This document shows positions 9,364 through 19,296 of a DNA stretch of 20,918 nucleotides, in pieces (the first letter of the stretch is position 1; each line of letters begins with the position of its first letter). The translations under genes and the position numbers were made by a program. This DNA is from Ophiothrix spiculata (Eukaryota > Echinodermata > Ophiuroidea > Amphilepidida > Ophiotrichidae): NCBI GenBank assembly GCA_000969725.1, contig JXSR01S033647.1, one strand, 5' to 3'. The notes under the pieces were generated by a model. That model was given only the letters and a program-made list of their open reading frames with translations, made no database searches and was not told the origin of the DNA.

Positions 9364-9557
9364 CAGGCCTTGTCTTTTGAGGCGAGTAGTAAGAGTGATC
9401 ACTTGCCATCACTTGCAAATGTAACATAGGAAAACCTTTTTTTTTATCACTCGCCTACATTTGGTGAAATATTAAAACCACTCGCCTACAACTCAACTGA
9501 CACGTGTTGAGGAGAGTGATTTGTCACTTGCCAGCAATTTTCAATAGACAAGACCTG
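9364..9557. mobile_element. 194-bp MITE with TATAAA target duplication
   Basis: The ends are CAGGCCTTGTCTTTTGA and, inverted, CAGGTCTTGTCTATTGA (two differences in 17). TATAAA directly flanks both ends (9358-9363 and 9558-9563). The interior repeats CACTCGCC/GGCGAGTG-type words in both orientations. The exact superfamily is not assigned. Confidence 0.75.
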
Positions 9558-9946
9558 TATAAAGAACTAATTTCTCTGGCTCCAGCATTGTTTTGTTTTC
9601 ACTGTATATTGGTTAATTATTGTTTGTGGATTTAATTTTGGAATGCATCAAACAGCGATCACACAGTCATTTCCCACACAAGGGTACATTTTCAAGGTGA
9701 AAACGATCTGTGTCTATGCTCACTATTTTGAGAACGCATTCACAAATTTCTGCCACAAACAATTAGTAATGTATTGAATATATTCAAGGAAATTAAAAAG
9801 GGGATTGTACTCATTGACATCTTGTTGTTGCACATGGATGTGTTATTCTGTGCATGTGCATTTCTCTGGCTGTGTCTTTGCAACTTGTGCTCAGCTAAGT
9901 ATGCAGATGTATCATACGAAGTGATTCTGAAATGTAATGTACCATG

Positions 9947-10247
9947 CAGGGCCATACGAAGGCATGTAAGCCAAGAGGGGGCAAACACATTTACCATCCC
10001 GAAATTCATGTTTCGTACCGATGTATAAACCGTCAATTGGTTTTGCTATTTTCAGTCAAAAATTGATATAAAACCTTGATATTTGTGCTTCAATTGGCTT
10101 ATTTTGACTAATAATTTACAGGACAATAATTTTGGGACAGTAAAAGTAGTAAAATATTGTCCCGATATTTTAATATTTGTCCTGCCAGCTTCCCGCTTTT
10201 TCAAGCTAGAGGGGGCAAGTGCCCCCTGCACCCTTCGTACGACCCTG
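9947..10247. mobile_element. 301-bp inverted-repeat element with CAGGG ends
   Basis: Left CAGGGCCATACGAAGG and right (inverted) CAGGGTCGTACGAAGG match at 14 of 16 bases. Subterminal GAGGGGGCAA also recurs near both ends (about 9976 and 10208), on the same strand, and GTGCCCCC near the right end gives a local hairpin. CAGGG ends are common in hAT elements, but the 8 bases on each side do not match. An 84-codon frame overlaps the left part and shows no protein features. Confidence 0.6.
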
Positions 10248-10639
10248 AATGTATCTTAAAGTTTGCCCCTAAACATCTGCATTTAAATTACTAGCCATCA
10301 ATGAGCAACAACAATATGGTGAGTGAGCTTAGAAGAGGAAAAATTTAAAGGAAGAAAAAAGAAATTTTATGACTTTTTAAACCCCGAAGCTTGCTTTGTA
10401 TATAATTAACCATTGTTGCCTCAAATTATCATATAATGTTAAGAAAGCTATTTTACAAGGTTTTAATAAAAATCTACAAATTATTTTATAGAACTAATAA
10501 GAAAAATAGAACAAAACAACACAGATTATTAAGGAAACATTCAATTCAGATTTTTAGCATTGATTCTAATATCAGTAACAGTAGTTAACATAGGTTGTTT
10601 TTGCTTAACATTTTGTTTTGCAAAATATATATCATATAC

Positions 10640-10985
10640 ATGTGTGTACTCAGAACTGGAGGCCATATATATATAAAACTTGTACAGTTTCTGCTTCTAA
10701 AGAATGGAATAGCTTACCGCTTCAGATTAGACAATCATTCTCTATTAACATGTTTAACAAGCACTAAAACTTACCTGTTTCCATAACTTGATAATATCAT
10801 ATATCATTTTCTTTTACATTGTTCTAATTATTTCAATTTATTTTAAATTTGTTAATTAAGATGTACTTGTACATGTAATAATACTTTAAGTTGTATTTTT
10901 AAGGATTTAATTTGTAAGCACTCTGAGCCTTTTTGGAAATGGTGCAATTAATGCTTTTTGTATTGTATTGTTTTGTATTCCAGTG
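10640..10985 (+). pseudogene. Decayed 3' end of a non-LTR retrotransposon (LINE)
   Basis: In the frame containing 10681-10735 the translation is CTVSASKEWNSLPLQIRQSF, which matches the C-terminal LWNSLPxxIR...F signature of CR1/L2/Jockey-like reverse transcriptase proteins. After a one-base frameshift near 10760 the frame continues STKTYLFP and stops, again like the family LKTYLF ending. About 190 bp of 3' UTR-like sequence follows, with a GTAAGCACTCTGAGCC box and a TATTG-type simple repeat tail near 10958-10978. The 5' part of the element is absent, as usual for LINE insertions. Confidence 0.65.
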
Positions 10986-11015
10986 TAAGATAACTCAAAT
11001 GCAAACACCAAAGGT

Positions 11016-12476
11016 TGCCTAACTTCTCCACATTATGCACACATGTTGACAACAGACTGTAGGATCATGATATCTATTTAATTATTCTGGTTCTGATAAC
11101 TACATGTAAAATTTCACTCAATAGTTTTAATTTATATTAGGCCTAATACTCTTTGATGGTGATTATTCATTGATAATTTTATTGCATTTCACATGATTTA
11201 TAGAAAACTCTTACTATTTGGTCAATTGAATGCAATTGGTCCATAGAAATTGCTTTATATTTTTTTTAATAATTTATGGATATCCATGACATATAATATA
11301 ATATCAGAAATGTAATCTGAAGTGAAGAAGGTAAAAGACAATTTTTGCTGTGTTGCATTGAGTTTTCCTTTGCTATATAGCATGTTTTTAGCTTTTGTGT
11401 GTGGATACTTGCACACAAAATTTAAGGTCATGTGCACATGTATGTCTAGTGTTAGAGAGCTGTTTAGATGTCAACCTGAAGAGAATGCCTAACTTCTCCA
11501 CATTATTTGCTTAGGCATAATATTATTTTAAAGGGTTGTAATATCCAACTGTCATTATTCAATCTGCTAACTATGCAACTCTATTACCGCATTAGAGCAG
11601 CATTATATTTTTGTTTCATTCCACAAAATATAGATTTTTTATTTTGAAGAAATTATTGGGATTACATGACTGAAGGTGACATCATACATGAATACATGTT
11701 TATCAAGCACTAAAAAGTGTTTTGAAACTAGTGCATCTTGAAAAGACTGCCTAACTTCTCTAGATTATTTAATAGATTATTATGCGATTCGATTTGACTA
11801 TACAAATATAAACTTTCTCAAGCAACATTGCGGTTTCATTTTGCACAATTCAACTCAAATGTTCATATTTCAATTACTTCAAGGTTTATGTGTGTTGAAG
11901 TACATGCAGAGAGCCGGAGGTCACTTGAGCAGGTTGTATGTTACAAAATTGGCACAGAAGCTCAAACTTGGCACAAGGCTTTTTAAACAAACAAGACAAA
12001 ATAAGGTTTCCAGTTGCACAACTGAGCTTCAGCTCACACAATGTCTGGCACAGCATTCATTTTCCTAGTTTTATTCACTTTATAATTGGAATTTTTAGCC
12101 ACATTTTGGATATTGTCTGTATTATCATTTGATGCAAAGCCAAATCCCTAGGGAAAACACGGTATAAAGGGTATAAATGTGTGTCAAGTGCCCAGGTTTA
12201 GAGAGCAAGTGTATTATCACCAGTATTATAAATGACAAACTCATGAAATGGATGAAATAAAAATCTGTAATGAAGCAAAAATGCTGCTAAAACCAGAAAA
12301 GGGCAGAGTCATAAGAATTATCAGATAGGTACAATGACCCTCAAAACTGTAGTTCATGTGTATACACACAAACAGCTCTAATAAATGTGAAGAAGTAAGG
12401 CAATCTCTTCAAGTTTGTCCTGTATCAAATGCTAAATTTTGTGAAAATATACCAATTTGTGGAGAAGTTAGGCAAT
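11016..12476. repeat. Five scattered copies of a TGCCTAACTTCTCCACATTA motif
   Basis: Forward copies start at 11016, 11486 and 11748. Inverted copies lie at about 12381-12413 and 12454-12476. Some copies share flanking GAAGAGA before the motif. The arrangement of forward copies on the left and inverted copies on the right suggests subterminal repeats of one element of about 1.46 kb. No coding potential is seen between them. Confidence 0.55.
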
Positions 12477-12789
12477 AAATATGTTAATAAGAAAACAAGT
12501 TATCATATTGTTTTGTTGAGTCACTTGTACTATGGCACCCCTCTTTGCCCGTGAAAGGTTGATACAAATTGTCAACTTTTGTCAATATGTTTTGGCATAT
12601 TATCAGTTAATATTTTCAAGTCATTCATTCATTCAATAATTTCCACTATATTGATATAAATCTGTTTTGTCTATTCGGTGTCTGTGTTAGTCAAATAGTA
12701 ATGCCTATTCTTATTTTACTTTCAAATGTGAATGTCTTTATATATTTTTAAAATTTGTCTTGTTTTGTTATGTCAAATAAAGTGAGTCA

Positions 12790-12818
12790 AAGAAGTACTT
12801 TTTGATAAAGTACTTCTT
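12790..12818. repeat. Perfect 12-bp stem-loop
   Basis: The arms AAGAAGTACTTT (12790-12801) and their complement (12807-12818) surround a five-base loop. Similarity extends imperfectly outward to AAAGTGA on the left and TCACTTT on the right, giving about 55 bp of palindrome. It is probably a small decayed element. Confidence 0.5.
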
Positions 12819-12877
12819 ATGATGCATCACTTTGAATTGAAACGGTTCCTTTCACTAAAAAAAATGAAAAAATGTTA

Positions 12878-12996
12878 GGGGCGGCGTAAAACTCAATTGC
12901 GGTTGTCTGCCGGTTCTGGCAGGTTGCCTATTGTTTATTCCGGTTGAACTGACCAGATATTGGCAGGCAACCACTGGCTGAGTTTTGCAATGCCCC
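12878..12996. mobile_element. 119-bp MITE with TTA target duplication, PIF/Harbinger-like
   Basis: The ends are GGGGCGGCGTAAAACTCA and, inverted, GGGGCATTGCAAAACTCA. TTA flanks both sides (12875-12877 and 12997-12999). A 3-bp TWA duplication with G-rich ends is the hallmark of PIF/Harbinger nonautonomous elements. Subterminal GGTTG(T/C)CTGCC words are also inverted. Confidence 0.7.
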
Positions 12997-12999
12997 TTA

Positions 13000-13891
13000 T
13001 TCTGCTAAATAGTAGATACTTCATTCACCTATTAGCTAGTGGGTGAACATTGATATATCGCACCACTGACCAACATACACATAACACATTAGCTCACATT
13101 TAAGCAGGCATGACTTTAACTTGGCTTTTTTTACACTTAAATTGAGTGTTTCTAGACGGGAAGATTTGCCCAAGCACACCTATCTGTTTGCAGAAAAGAA
13201 TTCTGATGTGTGTTTGCAGAATTATTAAATTTTGAGAAATTACACATCAATATATACTCAAGAATTTTTAAAATATATCTGCTTAAAACATGTTATTAAA
13301 CAACATGTGGCATCAAGAACGATAATTTGGGTGTAAATTCTGCTTGCAATTCCGCCAAAATTAAGTGTTGATCAGCTAGTTAATCATGCTGAACTAGTCA
13401 TCATTAAATGCCAGTACATGTGTTAGTGCAAAATAACTCCTCATATGTGTGTAATATCCCTTCAGATAATTGAAGTATTCACTAGCAGTATATCCATCAG
13501 TTATTGATGTTATGATCTTGCTTGTTAAAGAAAGTAAAAGATTTGACCCCTGACCTGCATTTTCCAAAATTAATTAAGATAGCAATACCAAACCCTTCAT
13601 GACTTTGCAACAGAAGATTGGATTTACAGACCATTTCAAAGAGTTTGTAAATAATTTTAAATCACCTGAAGTGTCTATAATTGGGTTACTTAAAAGATGT
13701 AATGATGGGATGAGACCTTGGTTGTTTCACTGGACTTAAAGAAATTTTGTCCCAAATTTACCTTATCCCTCCGCAAATTATACACTATTAACATTGATTT
13801 GGGAGATAACAATCTTTGTCATCCATTTCTGTTGGTATTTTATAAAATAATTCTTGCTTGACTCAATTGTTGAATCCCATTTTACCATTCC
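13000..13891. other. Intergenic AT-rich sequence, nothing recognised
   Basis: No open frame, exon with splice support, RNA gene or repeat could be supported here by eye. It may hold promoter sequence of plexin 2, but no motif is convincing. Confidence 0.4.
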
Positions 13892-14201
13892 CAGGGTTAG
13901 TGCGGATCCTTGAAAGTACTTGAATTCTATTTTGCAATTTCCAGGCCTTGAAAGTCCTTGAAAAATGACTTTATCAAAAAAGTCATTGAAAGTCCTGGAA
14001 TTTTTGAATATCAGAAATGTTAAAAATTAATATGACAAAAGAATTAACCATGCAATTATTTTTATCCAAAAATGAGCAAAAACAAATTTATTTTATTTTT
14101 TGACACATATTCCGTCGGCCGCCGCTGACAAGCGGGAAATTCCTTGAATTCTTCTTGGAAAAGTCCTTGAATTGTGTAAGTGAAAAAGTGTACCAACCCT
14201 G
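13892..14201. mobile_element. 310-bp CAGGGTT-ended element, hAT-like
   Basis: The ends are CAGGGTTAGTGC and, inverted, CAGGGTTGGTAC. The interior is filled with CCTTGAAAGTACTTGAAT-type words and their variants (CCTTGAAAGTCCTTG, AAGTCCTTGAATT). The 8 bases outside (ACCATTCC and AAATTTCC) agree at five places, compatible with a decayed 8-bp duplication. From memory this resembles nonautonomous hAT elements found in fish and marine invertebrates. Confidence 0.6.
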
Positions 14202-14610
14202 AAATTTCCATTTTATTTTTTGCTTGTAGTGTAAATCAGAGGAGATGGTGGTAGATCTACTAAAACGATAACCTCTTCTTTTCATTTTTACGTATACAGA
14301 TATGCCAAATATCCTGATATTGGCAGAAGACTTTCTTACCTCATATTGATAACATTTAATATCTCAATGTTTTTGTAAACAAATTTTGCCATTCAATTAT
14401 ACATGATTTAAAACCCATCCCTATTTTCTTGAGAGAGTAGTCATCAAAATAGTTCCTATTTCCAGGCTTTGAATTGTAAATTCTCTGGTCACAGGAACAT
14501 GAAAGTATTATTTTAGATAAAACACGAATAAACCACCAAATCCTTTACAGCATATGCATCATGAATGTAAGAAATTAACCAATATATATGTTTGTTTTTT
14601 TCATTTTCAG

Positions 14611-14663
14611 GGCTTTGAAGGAGTACTATGACCATATCCAATAGAAGGTGATATCACTCCATC
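14611..14663 (+). promoter_or_regulatory. 5' UTR part of plexin 2 exon with a short in-frame uORF
   Basis: A pyrimidine-rich tract ending TTTTCAG at 14610 looks like a splice acceptor, so a noncoding exon probably lies further upstream. The leader holds ATG 14628-14630 followed by seven codons and TGA at 14649-14651. The main start is 12 bases after that stop and in the same frame. Such an upstream ORF could reduce translation of the receptor. The acceptor is inferred from sequence only. Confidence 0.5.
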
Positions 14664-15797
14664 ATGGATGCCAATAGGATACATCTTTTGTTTTGTGCAA
14701 TATTAGCCCTGATATGCTTCAACTTTATATATGTGTATGCCTTGGATCTTTCAGTCTATCAGACTGCTCAGTTTACTAACCCTGTCAGCTCATCAGAATT
14801 TACAAGATTTACAAAACATAATATAACAGGAACCATATACATAGGTGCTAGTGATGCCCTCTATCAACTTGGACCAGATTTTGTGAAAACACACATGGTT
14901 GATACAACAGTTGAGGAATGTCAATCACCCGATGTTGTGTCATGTCCAAATTATAATAAGATTCTTGTGATTGATTATATGAACAATACAGTTATTACTT
15001 GTGGCAGTGAAAACTATGTGGAATTTGGTGTAAGGGGAACATGCAATCTGAGAGATGTCAGTGATATTTCAACAATTGTTCTTCAAGACAATATTAACCA
15101 AGTAGTCCCTCCAGGTCTTCTTACAACTGAAGCGATTATTGGACCTGGGCCTGATGGTTGGTATTTATATGTTGGGGAGACATTTGATGGAAATACACTG
15201 CATCCATATATTATATCTCAAAGATCACTATCAGTGGAAGAAAAATTTATATTGACTGCAAAGAGATACACTCAAATTCGGACAGAGAGTTTTACAAGTG
15301 TAACCATCAATTTTGTTCGTAGCTTTTTATATAAAGATTTTACTTACTTTGTTACTCATCAAAGAGAGGAGGCACGTGAATTCATCTCCAAGATAAGTCG
15401 TGTGTGTCATGGTGATAGGAAAGATAACACTTTACGTTCATTCACAGAGATAACGCTTAGATGCCACGGGCAAGATGGAAATATTTATAATTTAATCCAG
15501 ACTTCCCATGTAGGACAGTCAGGACAAGATCTTGCAGCTTCTTTTGGCATTGATAATGAACTGATTGTCCTGTATGGAGTCTTTGCTAAAAGCAAGGAAG
15601 ATAACCCAAGTGTACCTAGTATGCAATCGGCTTTGTGCATTTTCAGTATGGATGACATAGAGGCAGCAATGTTTGAAGCTGTAGTCAGATGCTATGGAAG
15701 AAACCCAGATGGTTCTAAACCAGTGGGTAATTTGGCACAGCAGCATGCAGTGAATTATCTTGCTGGAACTCTTCAACCTGCTTGTCCAAGTTTAGAT
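14664..15797 (+). CDS. Plexin gene 2, first coding exon: signal peptide and most of the sema domain
   Basis: This exon encodes the N-terminus of a second plexin, the ligand-binding extracellular part of a semaphorin receptor. The 378 codons run from ATG 14664 to Asp378, where a GTAAGT donor starts at 15798 in phase 0. Residues 1-26 form a hydrophobic signal peptide with a likely cut after VYA. The sema beta-propeller follows, with RFTKHNITGTIYIGASDALY near 48-67, CPNYNKILVID at 94-104, CGS at 113-115 and Cys127, the spacing typical of plexin and semaphorin sema domains. TYFVTHQ, ISRVCHGD, EITLRCHG and ALCIFSMDDIE are plexin-like rather than secreted-semaphorin-like. NxT sequons occur at 53 and 107. 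The start is backed by an in-frame TGA at 14649 and a good initiation context (A at -3, G at +4). A single large exon for signal peptide plus sema is the usual plexin gene design. The rest of sema, PSI, IPT and cytoplasmic exons are not visible here. Confidence 0.9.
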
Positions 15798-16879
15798 GTA
15801 AGTTAGATTGGCTTTTTCATTTGATTTCAAAAATGTTTAGTACATGAAATTTTCAGACTATATGTTAATTCAATCTTTAAGGGTGAATTGGACCAAATTT
15901 GAGTATTTAAGACTTTGTTAAAGCTATCTCTGACTTAAATTTTGTGGACAAAAGTGTGAAGATAGAAAACTTCTTAAACATAAAACAAAATGTGTTTTCC
16001 AATCTACAATTCTATGTATATTTTATTACTGAAGTCAGAAATGCACAGATCCATACTCAAAATTTCCCCCATTGGATTGTATAGGCATACTGTTGCAAGC
16101 AGTCGTACTTGGGCACATCAAATGAGGGGTGCTCTGGCAAAATGAGCAGAAAGTTGCAAAAGAGCTACTGAGTACATATGGGTAAAATATTGATTTATTG
16201 ATTTTTAATGGAAATCACATCCAAAAGTATTCTTCTAACTGTATGTAAAATTTGAATAATATAACATATTACCTGGAAGTGTTAATTTTAACAGTTTATA
16301 TCAAAAGATTCTAGACGTTCTGTACGACTTGCACTGAGGTGGTTCTGGGCCATGACATCATTTTCAACTTTTAGAAAACGATTGCAGAATGTGACACAAA
16401 AAATTGGCAAGAAATATTGCATATAGTCTCAATATTATATGATCAATTTGCATGAAAGTATTGCATTTTGAGTTAGAAAAAGTCAATAAACTTTTCGTCT
16501 TGAAATTTCCTTTTTTGGGTCTAAACCATTTATATATATAGCGTTCTAGAGTTCAATATAAATGCTGAATTATTGTTATTATTATTAATATTACTACATT
16601 TAATTAGATGGAAAGGGGAACAAAAGCAACTAGAACTCTACTGTCATTAAAGTGACAGGGACCCTGCCAATTGCCTTCTTTTGTGTGTGGAATAAATCTG
16701 CTAGCGTGTACTTGGCAAATATTGATTTTTCATGATTTTAGAAAATTTGAACTTTGATTCCCTCAAATGATTTTTAAAATGTGTTAATGTTGACAAGGAT
16801 GTCTTGAAGTACAGCCATAAAAAATTTCAGCTCAATTAAAGCTTTTTGCAACCTTTGACCTATGAACTTTTGACTTTTG
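15798..16879. other. Start of plexin 2 intron, no exon recognised
   Basis: After the GTAAGT donor at 15798 the sequence is AT-rich and noncoding. A TTATTATTATTA microsatellite at about 16570-16590 follows AGCGTTCTAGAGTTCAATAT, which looks like a retroposon 3' tail. The next plexin exon (rest of sema, then PSI) could not be found in the window. Confidence 0.4.
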
Positions 16880-16959
16880 GTCAAAAGTTCACCTATATGT
16901 GTTCAGTAACTTTTTGCAATATATCCATGCTTGCATAATAATTCTGCCATGTTTAACTT
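16880..16959. repeat. Left flanking copy of an 80-bp repeat around the satellite
   Basis: GTCAAAAGTTCACCTATATG through ATAATTCTGCCATGTTTAAC recurs in direct orientation at 18757-18834, with about 80 percent identity by eye. The two copies bracket the TTTGACC tandem array. Confidence 0.6.
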
Positions 16960-16997
16960 GGCAGTTACTTGGTTTTTTTTTAATTTACGAATAATTT

Positions 16998-17644
16998 GAC
17001 ACCTTAATTGTTGAAAACAGACAAAATTGAAAATTTGACCTTTCTTTTGACTTTTAACCCCAAAGAAAGCTCGGACGACAGGGTCACTATTGACACTTTT
17101 GATCGCTGGTCCAAGATGAACAATTTGACATCTTAAGCGTTGAAATTGGACAAACTTGAAAATGTGACCTTTCATTTGACCTTTGACCCCCAAGGAAAGA
17201 TCTGACTATGGGGTCACCATTGACAGTTTTGATCGCTGGTCTAAGACAAACAATTTGACACCTCAACCTTTGAAATCGGAAAAAATTGAAAATTTGACCT
17301 TTCCCCCCCAGGGAAAGGACGGACAACAGGGTCACCATTGACACTTTTGATGTCTGGTCTCAGACAAACAATTTGACTTCTTAACCTTTGAAATTGAACA
17401 AAGTCAAGAATTTGACTTTTCTTTTGACCTTTGACCCCTAAGAATAGGTCAGACGACTAGATCACCATTGACACTTTTGATTGCTGGTCACAGACGAATA
17501 ATTGGACACCTTAATCTTTGAAATCAGACAAAGTTGATTATTTGACCTTTCTTTTGACCTTTGACCCCCAAGAAAAGGTCGGACCATTAGGCCAATATTG
17601 ACACTTTTGATCGCTGGTCAATGACGAACATTTGACACCTTAAC
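16998..17644. repeat. Satellite of about 128 bp, roughly five copies
   Basis: Each unit reads approximately TTTGACCTTTCTTTTGACCT, then TTGACCCCCAAGAAAGGTC, an ACAGGGTCACCATTGACAC block, TTTTGATCGCTGGTC, ACAATTTGACACCTTAACC and a TTGAAATCGGACAAA block. Unit boundaries fall near 17034, 17162, 17291, 17411 and 17540. The third unit has lost about 15 bp around the CCCCCC run. The array is broken at about 17645 by an insertion and resumes for part of a unit at about 18688. Reverse-strand open frames across it are a by-product of the repetition. Confidence 0.8.
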
Positions 17645-17645
17645 A

Positions 17646-17820
17646 TACTTTCGTATGTCCCATAATGCATCTTGAAAGTACCACAAATACGGGACCTTGT
17701 GACGTATCTTGTGCAGTTGAGCTGTGCGCAATTCGCAGAACTTGAAATATGGTAGACTGAGCAAGATACGTCACAAGGTCCCGTATTTGTGGTACTTTCA
17801 AGATGCATTAAGGGATATAC
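17646..17820. mobile_element. Palindromic MITE inserted in the satellite (left part)
   Basis: The left arm (about 17646-17711) includes GTATGTCCCATAATGCATC. The right arm, 17762-17820, is its reverse complement with only about two differences, around a 50-base centre. The right terminal bases appear to be separated from the rest by a second insertion: ACAAAAGTGG at 18673-18682 continues the match to the left end (ATACTTTCGTAT against ACTTTTGTAT). The full element would thus end near 18684. Confidence 0.75.
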
Positions 17821-18666
17821 GCCCGGGGGAGGCACTGCCTATCCGAAGAGACAGGGGTGTGCGTCCGACAAGTTCAAAGTAGGGGTCATTCAGTACATTT
17901 TTACATATATCAAAATAGGGGTCATTCAGTACAGAACCAAAATAAAAATTGGGTCATTCGGTACAAAACTTTTTGAAAAAGGGAGTCATTCGGTACATTT
18001 TTGCAAAAGGGGGTCATTGGGTACATTTTGCAAAAAAGGGTTAACAAGTACAAAGAGGTTGAATATAGCAGGGGTATGAACAATAATGGTCTATAAAAGT
18101 TAATAAATTTTACTCCTAATTGTTGCACGTTGTAGATGATACCCTAAAATACAAAGGGCCAATAACCCCAGCCAATATCGCATTCAAAACATGAGAAGAG
18201 CTACACCGTGGGTCAAATTGATTACACGTACATCCCTGATGCACATTATTAACATCAAAGACACACATTAATTATAAAATAATCATCCATTTTCAGTTAA
18301 ACATGAATTTAATGATGTCTTTTTAAACAAATGATTGACTTGATTAAAAAAATGCACAGTTTCATCTGTTTGAAAACAAAATACCTGAGTAAAATGCCAG
18401 TCATATTTTGGGTAAACGGCTATTAAAAATAAGGGGGTCATTGAGTACATAGCTTTGACATAAAATCGGGGTCATTGGGTACATGATTTTCAAATAAAAA
18501 AGGGGGGTCAATTAGTACAGAACATGTCAAAAAAGGGGGTCATTGGGTAACAGGTAGCCAGTATCTTTCAAAAAAGGGGGTCATCGCGTACAAGCCAGTT
18601 CAAAATAGGGGGTCATTTTGTCCGCACATCTTGCGTAGTCAACATGGAAGTGCCCCCCCCCCCCCG
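17821..18666. mobile_element. 846-bp CCCGGGGG-ended element nested in the MITE
   Basis: The left end GCCCGGGGGAGGCACT and right end AGTG followed by a run of C and then G form short inverted repeats. GGATATAC flanks it on both sides (17813-17820 and 18667-18674), an 8-bp target duplication as in hAT elements. The duplicated bases belong to the terminal repeat of the MITE, which shows the order of insertion. The interior is mostly minisatellite, with no transposase. Confidence 0.7.
17881..18620. repeat. GGGGGTCATTSGGTACA minisatellite, two blocks
   Basis: About six units lie at 17881-18056 and six at 18432-18620, each a GGGGTCATT(C/G)(A/G)GTACA core joined by A-rich spacers to a period of roughly 28-45 bp. 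Both blocks have the same orientation and are separated by about 370 bp of unrelated AT-rich sequence. The last unit of each block is diverged. Confidence 0.75.
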
Positions 18667-18756
18667 GGATATACAAAAGTGGTCTATTTTTTATATCGGA
18701 CAAAGTTGGTCATTTGACCTTTCCATTGACTCTCAATTTGACCTTTTTAGGTCTAG

Positions 18757-18834
18757 GTCAAAGTTCACCTAAGTGTATTCAGCAATTTTTTTACAATCTA
18801 TCCATGCAAGCAAAATAATTCTGCCACGTTTGAC
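18757..18834. repeat. Right flanking copy of the 80-bp repeat
   Basis: GTCAAAGTTCACCTAAGTGT through ATAATTCTGCCACGTTTGAC is the partner of 16880-16959. It directly follows the last satellite remnant, so the array is bracketed by direct repeats. Confidence 0.6.
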
Positions 18835-19296
18835 TTTTTTTGACCCCTGTGACGCCATATGACCCCAAGTATTTTTTTCATCCAATACATTTTGTGGACA
18901 ATGTCAAGAAGTTTCATGTCCCCAATTTTATGACCATACCATGTAATATACATGAGTTGAAACTTTTTTGTGAAAATCAAATTTTTGACAATTGTTTATA
19001 TTCTTAATTGCCTTACATGGTCGCACAAATTAATAAATTGATCAAAAAAGAATCAAAAAAGGATGATGAAATATGGAGAATCTATGGTCAATTTTTTTCC
19101 AATAAAAAAAATGATATTTCAATAATTAGAAAAATGCTGATTATTTTCCTTCATTTGCTTCAAATTTGATCAAAATCAGACATCCCTTCACAAAGTTACA
19201 ACCTTTTAAGCTACTTGACGTTTTATTTATTTCTTTATTTATTACAATTTTCAAATGTGTTTATCTCAAAATGAAATTTTCAGCTATTTAGATATC

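Noticed and set aside
9740..10036. Open frames of 98 and 84 codons on opposite strands.
   Set aside because: No domain or homology is recognised, and they overlap an inverted-repeat element at 9947-10247.
14611..14644. Exon start translates in one frame as ALKEYYDHIQ then stop, resembling the plexin ...KYYDQI helix.
   Set aside because: It is only ten residues, in a different frame from the sema start, and its phase does not fit any plexin 1 donor (joining exon f to it gives a different frame and an early stop). Treated as chance and as 5' UTR.
16903..17344. Two reverse-strand open frames with repeated protein words (FNFVxFQRLRCQI).
   Set aside because: They arise from the 128-bp satellite read in reverse, with no start context, splice support or family similarity.
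17881..18620. CRISPR-like array because of regularly spaced short repeats.
   Set aside because: Repeats are degenerate, spacers are A-rich and variable in length without unique sequence, and the genome is animal. It is a minisatellite.
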